A DNA stretch of 64,000 nt from positions 1 through 64,000 of the forward strand of contig NZ_QOHO01000023.1 in the NCBI RefSeq assembly GCF_003432035.1, written 5' to 3'. Made by a program: the position numbers and the translations under genes. The stretch is from Lacrimispora amygdalina. Lineage in GTDB: Bacteria; Bacillota; Clostridia; Lachnospirales; Lachnospiraceae. The number at the start of each line of letters is the position of its first letter. Positions within the stretch are counted from its first letter, which is position 1. This document shows positions 26,077-35,653 of the stretch, one piece after another. The notes below the pieces were generated by a model. It had not been told where the DNA came from and did not search any database. It saw only the letters and a list, made by a program, of their open reading frames with translations.

Positions 26077-26742
26077 TCATTTCAATACTTTACTCCCCAT
26101 CATCGTCTTCAAAATCTCCAGAGAATGAAACTCACGGTCTACGTACCGCTTTTTATTGATTTCCACACAACGGGAGAATTCTATTAGCACCGGTTCCGTT
26201 AAGGTAAAGGTATATAAATGCTCTATGGGGGAACCGATCACATACTCCCAGGCATAATTAGCCGAGTCACTGACCTGCCGCGGCGGCCTCTCGGTATATT
26301 CCCCATTTAATACCATGGCTTTCAGTTCAAATATCCGTAAAACCATCTGGTTATTTAAAGCAGGCTTTAAAAGAGCCCTTACTGACTGGTATAAAAGCTT
26401 TAACAGTCCGGTCCCTTCCATGTTTTCCCTGGAATAGTAATCGGCAAATTCCAGAAAATAGGAGCCATAGCAGGTACATTCCATATCTGCCGCCAGTTCA
26501 TCAAAGTAATTGGAAATCTCCGCAGACTGCAGTGTATAGGAATCCCTTCCGGCGTAAAGGGAAAACTGGCCGAAGGCAAAGGGCCTGCTCACCGCCATGA
26601 ACGGATTGCCGGGCCTTCTTGCACCTCTGGCAAATGCGGTGATCTTCCCTCTTTCCCTGGTCAGTATCACAAGACGCTTATCCATCTCTCCTACCGGAGA
26701 TACCTTAATTACCATCCCCGTCAGTTTCTCTGTTTCCCTCAA
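26077..26742 (-). CDS. recO: DNA repair protein RecO
   Basis: Recombination mediator that loads RecA with RecR. The N-terminal OB fold is visible in 'GMVIKVSPVGEMDKRLVILTRERGKITAFARGARRP', followed by the helical domain. At 221 residues it is slightly short for the family (about 240-250) and no zinc-binding Cys4 is seen. The start is TTG, with GGTGG upstream; no ATG is available at the conserved N-terminus. It follows era by 15 bases, the usual clostridial pair. Confidence 0.9.
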   Translation of the reverse strand: MRETEKLTGMVIKVSPVGEMDKRLVILTRERGKITAFARGARRPGNPFMAVSRPFAFGQFSLYAGRDSYTLQSAEISNYFDELAADMECTCYGSYFLEFADYYSRENMEGTGLLKLLYQSVRALLKPALNNQMVLRIFELKAMVLNGEYTERPPRQVSDSANYAWEYVIGSPIEHLYTFTLTEPVLIEFSRCVEINKKRYVDREFHSLEILKTMMGSKVLK

Positions 26743-26757
26743 TGTTAACCACCGCTT

Positions 26758-27663
26758 TTAAATATCCTTCTGGCTATACCCATAATTTTTCATATACAGT
26801 TCACTGTCACGCCACTCTTTGCGGACCTTGACCCAAAGCTGTAAATTCACCTTCATCTCCAGCTGATCTTCAATTTCCCTTCGTGCCGCGCTTCCGATCT
26901 TCTTTAGCATTGATCCGCCTTTTCCGATGATGATTCCCTTGTGGGATTCCCGCTCACAGATAATATTGGCTTCAATATCCATAATTTTGTTGTCCCGTTC
27001 CTTCATCTTTTCCACTGTGACGGCGATTCCGTGAGGGATCTCATCGTTTAAAAGCCGGAGCGCCTTTTCTCTGATCAGCTCTGCAGATATCTGGCGCATA
27101 GGCTGGTCTGTCACGGTATCTTCATCGTAATACTGGGGGCCTTCCGGAAGATATTTATAAATCAGCTCCAGCATTAAATCCGTATTTTTATCCTTTAAGG
27201 CGGATACCGGAACGATTTCCGCAAACTTGCAGATATCCTTATACGCGTTTATGAACGTGAGTATCTCTTCCTGGTTTTTTACCGTATCAATCTTATTGAT
27301 GACCAGAATTACCGGTGTTTTTACCTGATTTAACTGCTCTGCTATATGCTGTTCTCCGGCACCGATAAAGGTGGTAGGTTCTACCAGCCACAGAACTACG
27401 TCCACTTCCTTTAACGTGTGCTCTGCCACATTTACCATATATTCTCCCAGCTTGTTTTTTGCCTTGTGGATGCCCGGAGTATCAAGGAATATAATCTGTC
27501 CCCTGTCATCCGTATAAACGGTCTGAATCTTGTTTCTTGTTGTCTGCGGCTTGTCAGAGGTAATGGCAATCTTCTGCCCGATTAAATGATTCATCAGGGT
27601 AGATTTTCCCACGTTTGGGCGCCCGATTAAAGAAACGAAGCCAGATTTATAATTATGATCCAT
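26758..27663 (-). CDS. era: GTPase Era
   Basis: Ribosome-associated GTPase for 30S maturation and 16S rRNA 3' processing. G1 GRPNVGKST (about 14-22), G2 region with PQTTRN, G3 DTPG, G4 NKID, G5 VSALK; the C-terminal KH domain has IIIGKGGSMLKKIG. Length 301 is typical. AAAGGAG precedes the ATG. It is in a leftward group with the M16C peptidase gene (17-base gap) and recO. Confidence 0.97.
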   Translation of the reverse strand: MDHNYKSGFVSLIGRPNVGKSTLMNHLIGQKIAITSDKPQTTRNKIQTVYTDDRGQIIFLDTPGIHKAKNKLGEYMVNVAEHTLKEVDVVLWLVEPTTFIGAGEQHIAEQLNQVKTPVILVINKIDTVKNQEEILTFINAYKDICKFAEIVPVSALKDKNTDLMLELIYKYLPEGPQYYDEDTVTDQPMRQISAELIREKALRLLNDEIPHGIAVTVEKMKERDNKIMDIEANIICERESHKGIIIGKGGSMLKKIGSAARREIEDQLEMKVNLQLWVKVRKEWRDSELYMKNYGYSQKDI

Positions 27664-27680
27664 ATAGATTCTCCTTTGTG

Positions 27681-30605
27681 TTATGAGTGGAACAAGTTCT
27701 TTGTCTCTGCAAACATGGAACTTTCCGCTGTGATTTTTTCTTCATTGCCGATGACACAGAGACTGCCGGTACTTAATACCGCTTTTACAATAGGAGCCAG
27801 GTTTCTGATGTCTTCCTGTGTTGCGTTTAATACTTCTTCCCGCTCTTTTTCCATCATCTCTCTGCTCACATTTGATAAATAGGCGGACAGACCGCGGTTT
27901 CCTTTGGTAGACGGCGGATAAGGCACATCCATGTCACTGATGGTTCCGATTACGTATTTGGTCATATCCCGGTCTTCCACCTGGAAGTTTTCCAAATATT
28001 CCACAACGCCTTCATAGATCCGTTTTGTCTCTTTTAAATTAGGATCCCGGTAGGAAGCAAAATACCCTTCGCCAGAGCGTCCGAATCCGCTCATACAGCC
28101 ATAAGCTCCTCCCTTGACACGCAGATTAATCCAAAGGTAATCATAGCTTAAAATGACTTTTAATATCTTTAATGCTCCTGTATATTCCAATCCTGTACCA
28201 GCAAAGGTTCCGCACCTTGCCACATAGTTAACCTGAGACGCGGTTGTAAAACCTTCGTTTCTGTTACCTGACGGATATATGAAAGAATACCGCTTATCGT
28301 CTCCTGCAGGCAGTCCATCCGTCAGCTTTTTCATCGCATCGGGAAGAAGGGAATAGCCTTCCTGATCTGCCGTATAGCTTACCAGCATATTGCCTGTAGT
28401 GAAGAGTTTTTTCACCACAGACTGAAATCTGGCAATAAACGTTTTCTTATCAGCCGCATACTCCTTCTCCAGTTTTTCTAAAAACTCATAATAACCGATT
28501 CCGCCTGTCATATCATTAAAATAAGCAGCAGGAGAAAAGTAGGATGTGGCTCTCGCCACTGCTGCCGAGTGGCAGGCACCCTCCAGTTTCATTCTTGCCC
28601 TGGATCTGGTTTCACTGATTACCTCTCCCACCCTCTTTTCGTCATCTAAGAGAGAACGGGTCAGGATTTCATTTAAAATAGAGAATCCAAAATCAATCTT
28701 ATCATAGAGTACTCTGGCACTTGCCATAAAATAACCTTTAAACTGGCCTCTGTTCTTAAAATCAGGATAAGAGGTGACACTAAAGCTGACACCGCCGCTG
28801 TTTAAATGAATCTCACTGGCTAAATCTCCGTAAGTATAGTTTTCAGTGTTAACATATCCAAGCAGAGATTTTAAAAATCCCACATAAGGCAGGTCCTCCA
28901 TGGGAAGAACCGACGTATCAAACAGCACTTTTAAGTAGCCGATTCCGGAACTGAACATCTCATGATGAATTACCTTAACTCCATGGACTTCCTTTTCTTC
29001 CCAGATAATCTCCTCCGGTTCTCTGCTGATATCCTCTCTGGAGAGCATGGGAATCTTTTCTAAATCTTCCTGTGGAGACGGGTTTTCCTGATATTCTCTT
29101 AATGCTTTTGTCTGGTCAATAAAACGGGTGATCTCCTCTTCTGAAAGAGAATCCTTATATGCTGCAAGCTTTCTGGCTGTCTTTGCATCTTCCTCTGCTG
29201 TCAAGTTCTTTTTCGGGCTGACAGTCAGTACTGCTTCAAACGGATTATCAAGCAAATACTCTCTGATCAGCTGTTCAAAATAGCCGTCATCCACAACCTT
29301 TTTTAGATAATCAAAGGTCGCCTGGTACTGTAAGTGCATCATGGGATCACCGTCGTAAAGCCAGCTGTCCATGCACTGAAGACCATACATCAGTCCCTTT
29401 GGTGCCGAACCGTAATCTGCTTCCCGATAACGGAATTCGTAATAATTCATACCAGCCTTTAAACTCTTTTTGTTAATGCCTTCATCGGCAAGTTTTCTCA
29501 AAGTTCCCTTCACAACTGCAAGGAACTCTCCCAGCTGCTCTCTGTTTGCATTTTTAGCAATTACCGTAAAATATGGCTGCAAAATGCCGCTGTCATAACC
29601 GCCAAGGATATCCTGACCGATTCCAGCATCAATAAGCGCCTGTTTTAATGGGGCTCCCGGCGCATCAAGAAGCGTGTACTCAAGAATCTGGAATGCTATA
29701 TACAGTTTGGGATCCAGATCAGTTCCTACCACGGTATTAATGGAAAGATAAGTGGCGTTCTCTTCCGATTCTCCTTCTGTTATGGAATAGTAAGTCTCAT
29801 CCTGCACCGGATGTTCAAACGGTTTCTGTCTCACAATCCTGGAATCAACCTCTGTCTGGTCATAATGGCTTAAATACGTTTCATCCAGCCATATAAGTTT
29901 TTCTTCCATATCCATATCACCGTATAGATAGATATAGCTGTTAGAAGGGTGGTAATACTTTCTGTGAAAATTCAAAAAATCCTCATAGGTTAAGTCAGGG
30001 ATAAAAGCTGGATCTCCGCCAGATTCCTGGCCATAGCAGTTATCCGGGAAAAGCACCTTTCTGGTAAAACGGTCAAGAACCTCTTCCGGTGAGGAAAAAG
30101 CACCCTTCATTTCATTGTAAACCACTCCGTTATAGATTAAATCGGAGTCTTTATCTTCCAGCTCATAATGCCAGCCTTCCTGCATAAAGATTTTCTCTTC
30201 TTTATAAATATTTGGATGAAGTACCGCATCCATATAAACATTCATCAGGTTATGAAAATCCTTTTCATTGCAGCTGGCAACCGGGTATACGGTTTTATCC
30301 GGATAAGTCATGGCATTTAAGAATGTGTTAAGGGAGCCTTTTACCAACTCCACAAAGGGGTCCTTAACAGGAAACTTGTCGGAGCCGCATAAAACACTGT
30401 GTTCCAGAATGTGTGCCACTCCTGTGCTGTCCCTGGGTGGAGTCCTGAATCCAATGTTAAATACCTTGTTCTCGTCGTCACAAGGTATGATGAAAATTCT
30501 GGCTCCGCTTTTTTTATGATGAAGTACGCACCCGGTCGCGTTTAACTCCACAATTTCTTTTTCCTCCACAACCTCATAGGCTGCAAGTTTTTTTAATTGA
30601 TTCAT
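27681..30605 (-). CDS. M16C family (presequence protease-like) metallopeptidase
   Basis: A 974-residue insulinase-superfamily peptidase. The inverted zinc motif HILEH (HxxEH) lies near residue 65-69, with the downstream Glu expected in 'NEMKGAFSSPEEV'. The C-terminal half is the inactive M16 repeat, so both halves form the closed chamber that degrades unfolded peptides. Domain order (M16, M16C-associated, M16) and length match bacterial homologues of the mitochondrial presequence protease; it has no signal peptide and is probably cytoplasmic. Strong GGAGG before the ATG. Confidence 0.92.
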   Translation of the reverse strand: MNQLKKLAAYEVVEEKEIVELNATGCVLHHKKSGARIFIIPCDDENKVFNIGFRTPPRDSTGVAHILEHSVLCGSDKFPVKDPFVELVKGSLNTFLNAMTYPDKTVYPVASCNEKDFHNLMNVYMDAVLHPNIYKEEKIFMQEGWHYELEDKDSDLIYNGVVYNEMKGAFSSPEEVLDRFTRKVLFPDNCYGQESGGDPAFIPDLTYEDFLNFHRKYYHPSNSYIYLYGDMDMEEKLIWLDETYLSHYDQTEVDSRIVRQKPFEHPVQDETYYSITEGESEENATYLSINTVVGTDLDPKLYIAFQILEYTLLDAPGAPLKQALIDAGIGQDILGGYDSGILQPYFTVIAKNANREQLGEFLAVVKGTLRKLADEGINKKSLKAGMNYYEFRYREADYGSAPKGLMYGLQCMDSWLYDGDPMMHLQYQATFDYLKKVVDDGYFEQLIREYLLDNPFEAVLTVSPKKNLTAEEDAKTARKLAAYKDSLSEEEITRFIDQTKALREYQENPSPQEDLEKIPMLSREDISREPEEIIWEEKEVHGVKVIHHEMFSSGIGYLKVLFDTSVLPMEDLPYVGFLKSLLGYVNTENYTYGDLASEIHLNSGGVSFSVTSYPDFKNRGQFKGYFMASARVLYDKIDFGFSILNEILTRSLLDDEKRVGEVISETRSRARMKLEGACHSAAVARATSYFSPAAYFNDMTGGIGYYEFLEKLEKEYAADKKTFIARFQSVVKKLFTTGNMLVSYTADQEGYSLLPDAMKKLTDGLPAGDDKRYSFIYPSGNRNEGFTTASQVNYVARCGTFAGTGLEYTGALKILKVILSYDYLWINLRVKGGAYGCMSGFGRSGEGYFASYRDPNLKETKRIYEGVVEYLENFQVEDRDMTKYVIGTISDMDVPYPPSTKGNRGLSAYLSNVSREMMEKEREEVLNATQEDIRNLAPIVKAVLSTGSLCVIGNEEKITAESSMFAETKNLFHS

Positions 30606-30639
30606 ATATTGTTTCTTCCTCCTGCAAATTCTGTATTAA

Positions 30640-31464
30640 TTACATATTGCCCACTAATTTATCTTTTAATATAGCCGCGCATTCCCTGACGCAAAAATGT
30701 ATAAAAAGAACGGGATCTGACCCGCAGGATATCCCATAAATATCAGGAATTCCCCACTTTTTAGCAATCTGCTGTGCACGGAATACATGAAAATCACTGG
30801 TCAGTACCCCAACTCTTATAGGTTTATCCGGTACCTCTTCAAATGCCCCCGGAACCACAATTCCCGGACTGTTCAGCCTGCGGGCTTTTTTCTTTGCCTG
30901 ATCCTCTTCAATGGCTACCCGGCTGTAAGCAATATTCTCTACTGTACTGTGGGAACGGGTCTCCAAAATAAGCTGTTCTTCCCTTACGCCGTTATAAACC
31001 AGATAATCCCTCATGGCCTCGGCCTCGGCAACCGGCTCATCTTCTCCCCTGGCACCGGATAAAACAAGAATCGTTCCCGGATTTTTATCTACATATTCCA
31101 CTGCCTTATCCAGGCGTTTTTTTAAGGATTTTGTGATCCCTGTTTCCTTTACTTTCGCCCCAAGAACAATCACATAGTCCAGATTCGATGTGTCACCGGC
31201 AGCCACTCCTGTAAATACCAGGATCTCAACCACTGCAAACACCAGGATTCCGGTGCAGCACATGGTTACAACGGAAACCGGAACCCACAAAGGGACTTTA
31301 TCCTTATGCCTTATATAGGCTTCCCAACCACCTGTCAAAATCATGCATAGAGCTGCAATAAACAGCCAGATCAGGGAAAAAGAAGTGGCTAAGCCTGAAT
31401 AAACAGCAATGATAATATAATAAACCACACATAAAACAGCTGTGAGCCACAAAATCCATATCAT
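30640..31464 (-). CDS. YdcF/ElyC/SanA family membrane protein
   Basis: A 274-residue protein with three hydrophobic segments (about 2-20, 26-46, 58-88) and an external DUF218 domain: 'DYVIVLGAKVKETGITKSLKKRLDKAVEYV', 'LVLSGARGEDEPVAEAEAMRDYLV' and 'LTSDFHVFRAQQIAKKWG'. Family members such as ElyC and SanA act in envelope or peptidoglycan precursor homeostasis, but the reaction is unknown. GGAGG is before the ATG. It is separated from the U32 gene by 172 bases including a terminator. Confidence 0.85.
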   Translation of the reverse strand: MIWILWLTAVLCVVYYIIIAVYSGLATSFSLIWLFIAALCMILTGGWEAYIRHKDKVPLWVPVSVVTMCCTGILVFAVVEILVFTGVAAGDTSNLDYVIVLGAKVKETGITKSLKKRLDKAVEYVDKNPGTILVLSGARGEDEPVAEAEAMRDYLVYNGVREEQLILETRSHSTVENIAYSRVAIEEDQAKKKARRLNSPGIVVPGAFEEVPDKPIRVGVLTSDFHVFRAQQIAKKWGIPDIYGISCGSDPVLFIHFCVRECAAILKDKLVGNM

Positions 31465-31566
31465 AAGTAAGCCTCCGCTCTGCTAACTTCTAAATTTGTG
31501 TTTCTGTACGTCCATTTTATAGCATACCACAATATGGCAGTTTCTACAACAACCACCAGATTTAGC

Positions 31567-31611
31567 CGGAAAAGAAAAACACCATCCGGCTGCTTAACCT
31601 GCCATGCCGGA
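31567..31611 (-). terminator. Terminator after the U32 peptidase gene
   Basis: In the leftward transcript TCCGGC (31611-31606) pairs with GCCGGA (31590-31585, loop ATGGC..AAGCA) and is followed by a T-rich run TTTTTCTTTT; a second possible pairing with AGCCGGA/TCCGGCT lies downstream. Confidence 0.55.
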
Positions 31612-31636
31612 CAGTGCTTAAAATCTCACAATCAAT

Positions 31637-32866
31637 CTATTCTATTTCACTTCTGCGCAGAATGTCGTATGGTTCCACCTCAGCATCAAGATGGACAAAA
31701 AGAATCTGCCTGGAGTGAGGTGCACTTTCCTGTGCTTCTCCATCTTCATTCCATATGCCTTTGACTTTTACTTCCAGATTACTTCCGTCAGGCTTCATGA
31801 CCTCAATGGTCTCTCCCACCGTGAATTTGTTCTTCTGCTCGATTCTTGCATACCCTCTCTCATCAGCAGCCTCTACCGTTCCCAAATAGGTGTAATTTTT
31901 TACATAGGTATTATTGTCGTAGATCTGAGTCGTCTCATCAGGCTTTCCAAAATAAAATCCGGTTGTAAACTCCCTGTAGGTACATTTTCCGATTTCAGAC
32001 CGGTACCAGTCCATATTTGCTTTATAAAGCTCAGGATCTTTGTTATAATCATCAATGGCTTTCCGGTAGGTTCTCGCCACCGTCGCCACATAAAGAGCCG
32101 TTTTCATACGTCCTTCGATCTTAAAGCTGTCGATCCCCGCATCCATCATCTCCGGAATATGCTCAATCATGCACAAATCCTTGGAATTAAAGATGTATGT
32201 CCCCCGCTCATTTTCATAAACCGGCATATATTCACCCGGACGTTTTTCTTCTACTAGGGAGTATTTCCATCTGCAGGGATGGGTGCAGGCGCCCTGGTTT
32301 GCATCTCTTCCCGTCATAAAATTGCTCAGTAAGCAGCGGCCGGAATAGGACATGCACATGGCTCCGTGTATAAAGCTTTCAATTTCCAGATCTTCAGGAA
32401 TTTTTTCCCGGATTTCCTTAATCTCAGCAAGGGAAAGCTCCCTGGCTGATACCACACGTTTTGCTCCCAGCTGGTGCCAGAACAGATAGGTTCCGTAATT
32501 TGTGTTGTTCGCCTGGGTACTGATGTGAAGTTCCATATCAGGAATTACCCGTTTTGCAATAGCGAATACACCCGGATCGGAAATAATCACCGCATCCGGT
32601 CTGATTTCCTTTAATTCGTTAAAATATTCCTCTACTCCGGAAAGATCATCGTTATGTGCCAGAATATTGGCTGTGATATAGACTTTTACCCCGCGGTCGT
32701 GGGCAAAGGCAATTCCTTCCCGGATATCGTCATTTGTGAAGTTTTTTGCCTTGGCACGCAGTCCAAAGGCTTCTCCTCCGATATAGACAGCATCTGCACC
32801 GTAAACCACTGCGGTTTTTAACACTTCCAGGCTGCCTGCCGGAATCAAAAGTTCGGTCTTTCTCAT
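31637..32866 (-). CDS. U32 peptidase-like tRNA hydroxylation protein (TrhP-like)
   Basis: A 409-residue U32 family protein: TIM-barrel start 'ELLIPAGSLEVLKTAVVYGADAVYIGG' and the Cys-rich motif 'GAMCMSYSGRCLLSNFMTGRDANQGACTHPCRW' that binds an Fe-S cluster. Members called TrhP make 5-hydroxyuridine at the tRNA wobble position. In Bacillus, yrrN/yrrO genes lie directly after yrrM (trmR) and an mltG-like gene; the same order is here, with four-base overlaps, so a wobble-uridine role is the best inference. Only one U32 gene is present instead of two. Confidence 0.88.
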   Translation of the reverse strand: MRKTELLIPAGSLEVLKTAVVYGADAVYIGGEAFGLRAKAKNFTNDDIREGIAFAHDRGVKVYITANILAHNDDLSGVEEYFNELKEIRPDAVIISDPGVFAIAKRVIPDMELHISTQANNTNYGTYLFWHQLGAKRVVSARELSLAEIKEIREKIPEDLEIESFIHGAMCMSYSGRCLLSNFMTGRDANQGACTHPCRWKYSLVEEKRPGEYMPVYENERGTYIFNSKDLCMIEHIPEMMDAGIDSFKIEGRMKTALYVATVARTYRKAIDDYNKDPELYKANMDWYRSEIGKCTYREFTTGFYFGKPDETTQIYDNNTYVKNYTYLGTVEAADERGYARIEQKNKFTVGETIEVMKPDGSNLEVKVKGIWNEDGEAQESAPHSRQILFVHLDAEVEPYDILRRSEIE

Positions 32867-33528
32867 GAAACTCCTCTCTCGTACTTCTCTTTTAAAATGC
32901 TGACAGTAATTCCGTCTCCAATTGGAACCACCGATGTAATAAGCTGGTCACAATGCTTTAACTCAAACAAATATTCCCGCATCCGCCCATGAATGGTCCG
33001 GTTGCGCCGATCCACTGCATAGCGGGATTCTATAATATCACCGTCCTGGAGAACATTGTCTGAAATCAGCATTCCGCCCGGCCTTAAAAGTTCAAGAATT
33101 CTTGGTAGCCAGACTAAATACTGACCCTTGGCGGCATCTAAAAAGACAAGGTCAAAGGGGCCGCTAAGCCCCTCTAATACCTCCTCGGCATCCCCTTCGT
33201 ACAGGGTAATGCGATCCGTTTCTCCGGCTCTTTCAAAGTTAGACTTCGCTTCCGGAATTCTCTTCTCATATTTTTCTATAGTAGTAATATGGCAGTTACG
33301 GGGCATGACCCCGGCCATCAGAAGGGCAGAATAGCCAACGGCTGTTCCTACCTCTAAAATCGCCTGAGGCTGCATGGCGGCAGTCATTGTCTGTAAAAAG
33401 GCTGCGGTCTCTTCTCTTATGACCGGAACCCCGTTTTTTCTTGCCCTTTCTCCAATCTCTGTAAGAAGTCCGTTCCGGTCCGTCTCCAGAGATTTAATAT
33501 ATTCCGTTATCCTGTCGTTAACAATCAT
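32863..33528 (-). CDS. trmR: O-methyltransferase, likely tRNA 5-hydroxyuridine methyltransferase
   Basis: A 221-residue class I SAM-dependent methyltransferase (PF01596 type). The SAM motif is 'ILEVGTAVGYSALLMAG', followed by the acidic 'TIEKYEKR' and 'DLVFLDAAKGQY'. Homology and position next to a U32 gene match Bacillus TrmR (YrrM), which methylates ho5U34 to mo5U34 in tRNA. The gene overlaps the MltG-like gene before it and the U32 gene after it by four bases each. A catechol-type small-molecule methyltransferase cannot be excluded from sequence alone. Confidence 0.85.
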   Translation of the reverse strand: MIVNDRITEYIKSLETDRNGLLTEIGERARKNGVPVIREETAAFLQTMTAAMQPQAILEVGTAVGYSALLMAGVMPRNCHITTIEKYEKRIPEAKSNFERAGETDRITLYEGDAEEVLEGLSGPFDLVFLDAAKGQYLVWLPRILELLRPGGMLISDNVLQDGDIIESRYAVDRRNRTIHGRMREYLFELKHCDQLITSVVPIGDGITVSILKEKYERGVS

Positions 33529-33920
33529 TGTTTCTCTTTCTTTTCCCCGGTATTATCATTCATCATCTGAAGGATCTCCTTGGAGGTCATGGAAGTGTTA
33601 AATGTATAGATTCCCGGATTTACTTTATAATCAAAGAACTCAGCCTGAATGATAAAGGAATATTCATTGGCAATTAAGCCGCTGCCCTTTAAAAGCCTGG
33701 CTACCTGGACGGCTGATGCCCCTTTTTCCACCGTGATACTCTTATCCTGCCCTGGACTTTGTTCCATTGCGGATGCATAGAATATCTCATGCCCAAACTC
33801 ATAGCCTCTGGTCACTCCTTCATACAGCAGCAGTATAACCAGCGCAAAAATAATAAGTCTGGAAGAGATGGCAATAATCGCTCCTGTTATTTTGTTTATC
33901 TCATTGGTTGTCCGGCTCAT
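33525..33920 (-). CDS. Short MltG-like membrane protein without catalytic domain
   Basis: A 131-residue protein with a single membrane span (about 16-36) and a short outer domain resembling the N-terminal LysM-like part of MltG ('ITVEKGASAVQVARLLKGSGLIANEYSF', 'PGIYTFNTSMTSKEILQMM'). The roughly 200-residue catalytic part of MltG, including the active-site Glu, is missing and the gene ends naturally in an overlap with trmR. Bacillus has the full mltG (yrrL) at this place. It may be a binding or regulatory relic of MltG; no lytic activity is expected. Confidence 0.75.
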   Translation of the reverse strand: MSRTTNEINKITGAIIAISSRLIIFALVILLLYEGVTRGYEFGHEIFYASAMEQSPGQDKSITVEKGASAVQVARLLKGSGLIANEYSFIIQAEFFDYKVNPGIYTFNTSMTSKEILQMMNDNTGEKKEKQ

Positions 33921-33967
33921 AACAATCCATTCCTTTCGCCTTAAAGGCAGGAGTTAATGAAAAACTC

Positions 33968-35635
33968 CTAAACCTCCATAATAATCGGCAGAATCATGGG
34001 ATTACGTTTCATGCGCTTCCAGAGGAAATCGCTTAAGCTGTCCCGGATGATATTCTTAATTTTACCCCAGTCGTTAATCTTGCGTTCCAGGCAGTCCTGT
34101 ACTGCATCATTCACAATGGTTCTCGCCTCTTCCATCAGATCCTCAGATTCTCTTACATATACAAATCCTCTGGATACGATGTCAGGTCCTGCAAGAAGCT
34201 GATTGGAATACTTTTCTAAAGTCAGCACTACCACAATAATTCCGTTCTGAGCCAGATTCTGTCTGTCTCTTAAAACGATATTGCCTACGTCACCAACACC
34301 AAGTCCATCCACCAGAATGCCTCCGGACTGGACATGATCCACGATTTTGCAGGATTCCTGTCCCAGCTCCACCACATCTCCCGATGACATGATGACGATA
34401 TTTTCTTTGGGAATTCCCATAGCCTGAACCAGATTTTTCTGTGCCATAAGGTGACGATATTCTCCATGTACCGGAATTGCGTATTGGGGACGTACCAGGG
34501 CATACATCAGTTTAATTTCCTCCTGGCACGCATGCCCGGAAACATGTGTATCTTCACAAATAACCTCTGCGCCTTTCATGGACAGTTCGTTCACTACCTT
34601 AGAGACCGCTTTTTCGTTACCAGGTATAGGATGGGAACTTAAAATGATCACATCATTCGGTTTAATTGAAATCTTCTTATGGGTACTGCCTGCCATTCGT
34701 GAAAGAGCTGCCATGGATTCGCCCTGACTTCCGGTGGTAATGAGCACGGTCTGCTCATCCGGATAATTTTTCAGCTGGTCAATATCAATCAGGGTTCCTT
34801 CCGGTATATTAATATATCCCAGTTCACTTGCAGTACCAATTACATTAACCATACTGCGGCCTTCCACAACAACCTTACGTCCGTATTTTGCAGCCGAATT
34901 GATAACCTGCTGCACTCTGTCTACATTGGAAGCAAAGGTTGCTACAATGATACGGTTGTTCTTATGATCAGCGAATATGTTATCAAAAGACTTTCCTACG
35001 GTCTTCTCAGATGGCGTAAATCCTGGTCTGATTGCATTGGTACTGTCACAAAGCATAGCCAGAACACCCTTTTTCCCCAGCTCTGCAAACCGCTCCAGAT
35101 CAGCAGGCTCTCCAAATACAGGTGTGTAATCAATCTTAAAATCACCGGTGTGTAAAATTACTCCTGCCGGAGAGAATATGGCAAGGGCGGAAGCATCGGC
35201 GATGCTGTGGTTCGTCTTTATGAACTCAATGCGGAAACATCCCAGGTTAATGGACTGTCCGTGTTTGATCACTTTTCTCTTTGTGTTTTTTAACAGGTTA
35301 TGCTCTTTTAGCTTATTGTCAATAAGTCCTATCGTCAGCTTTGTTCCGTATACAGGTACATTGATATCCCTTAAAATATATGGCAGGGCCCCAATATGAT
35401 CCTCATGTCCATGGGTGATGACAAATCCCTTAACTTTGTTTATATTCTGTTTTAAATAGGAAACATCCGGGATTACCAGGTCGATTCCAAGCATATCATC
35501 AGTAGGGAATGCCAGTCCGCAGTCCACAACAATGATGCTGTCCTCGTATTCAAAAGCAGTGATATTCATACCAATCTGCTCCATTCCTCCTAAGGGAATG
35601 ATTTTTACTTTCGCGTTGCTGTCTTGTTTCTTCAA
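33968..35635 (-). CDS. rnj: Ribonuclease J
   Basis: A 555-residue metallo-beta-lactamase/beta-CASP nuclease with 5'-3' exo- and endonuclease activity in mRNA decay and rRNA maturation. The metal motif HGHEDH is at H75-H80; 'GDFKIDYTP', 'SNVDRVQQVI' and the beta-CASP 'SSHPIPGNE' with 'VSGHACQEE' follow. The C-terminal domain is present. The start is TTG at 35635, seven bases after GGAGG; no ATG fits. Whether it is J1 or J2 cannot be decided here. Confidence 0.94.
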   Translation of the reverse strand: MKKQDSNAKVKIIPLGGMEQIGMNITAFEYEDSIIVVDCGLAFPTDDMLGIDLVIPDVSYLKQNINKVKGFVITHGHEDHIGALPYILRDINVPVYGTKLTIGLIDNKLKEHNLLKNTKRKVIKHGQSINLGCFRIEFIKTNHSIADASALAIFSPAGVILHTGDFKIDYTPVFGEPADLERFAELGKKGVLAMLCDSTNAIRPGFTPSEKTVGKSFDNIFADHKNNRIIVATFASNVDRVQQVINSAAKYGRKVVVEGRSMVNVIGTASELGYINIPEGTLIDIDQLKNYPDEQTVLITTGSQGESMAALSRMAGSTHKKISIKPNDVIILSSHPIPGNEKAVSKVVNELSMKGAEVICEDTHVSGHACQEEIKLMYALVRPQYAIPVHGEYRHLMAQKNLVQAMGIPKENIVIMSSGDVVELGQESCKIVDHVQSGGILVDGLGVGDVGNIVLRDRQNLAQNGIIVVVLTLEKYSNQLLAGPDIVSRGFVYVRESEDLMEEARTIVNDAVQDCLERKINDWGKIKNIIRDSLSDFLWKRMKRNPMILPIIMEV

Positions 35636-35653
35636 TCTTTTACCTCCGTTTTA

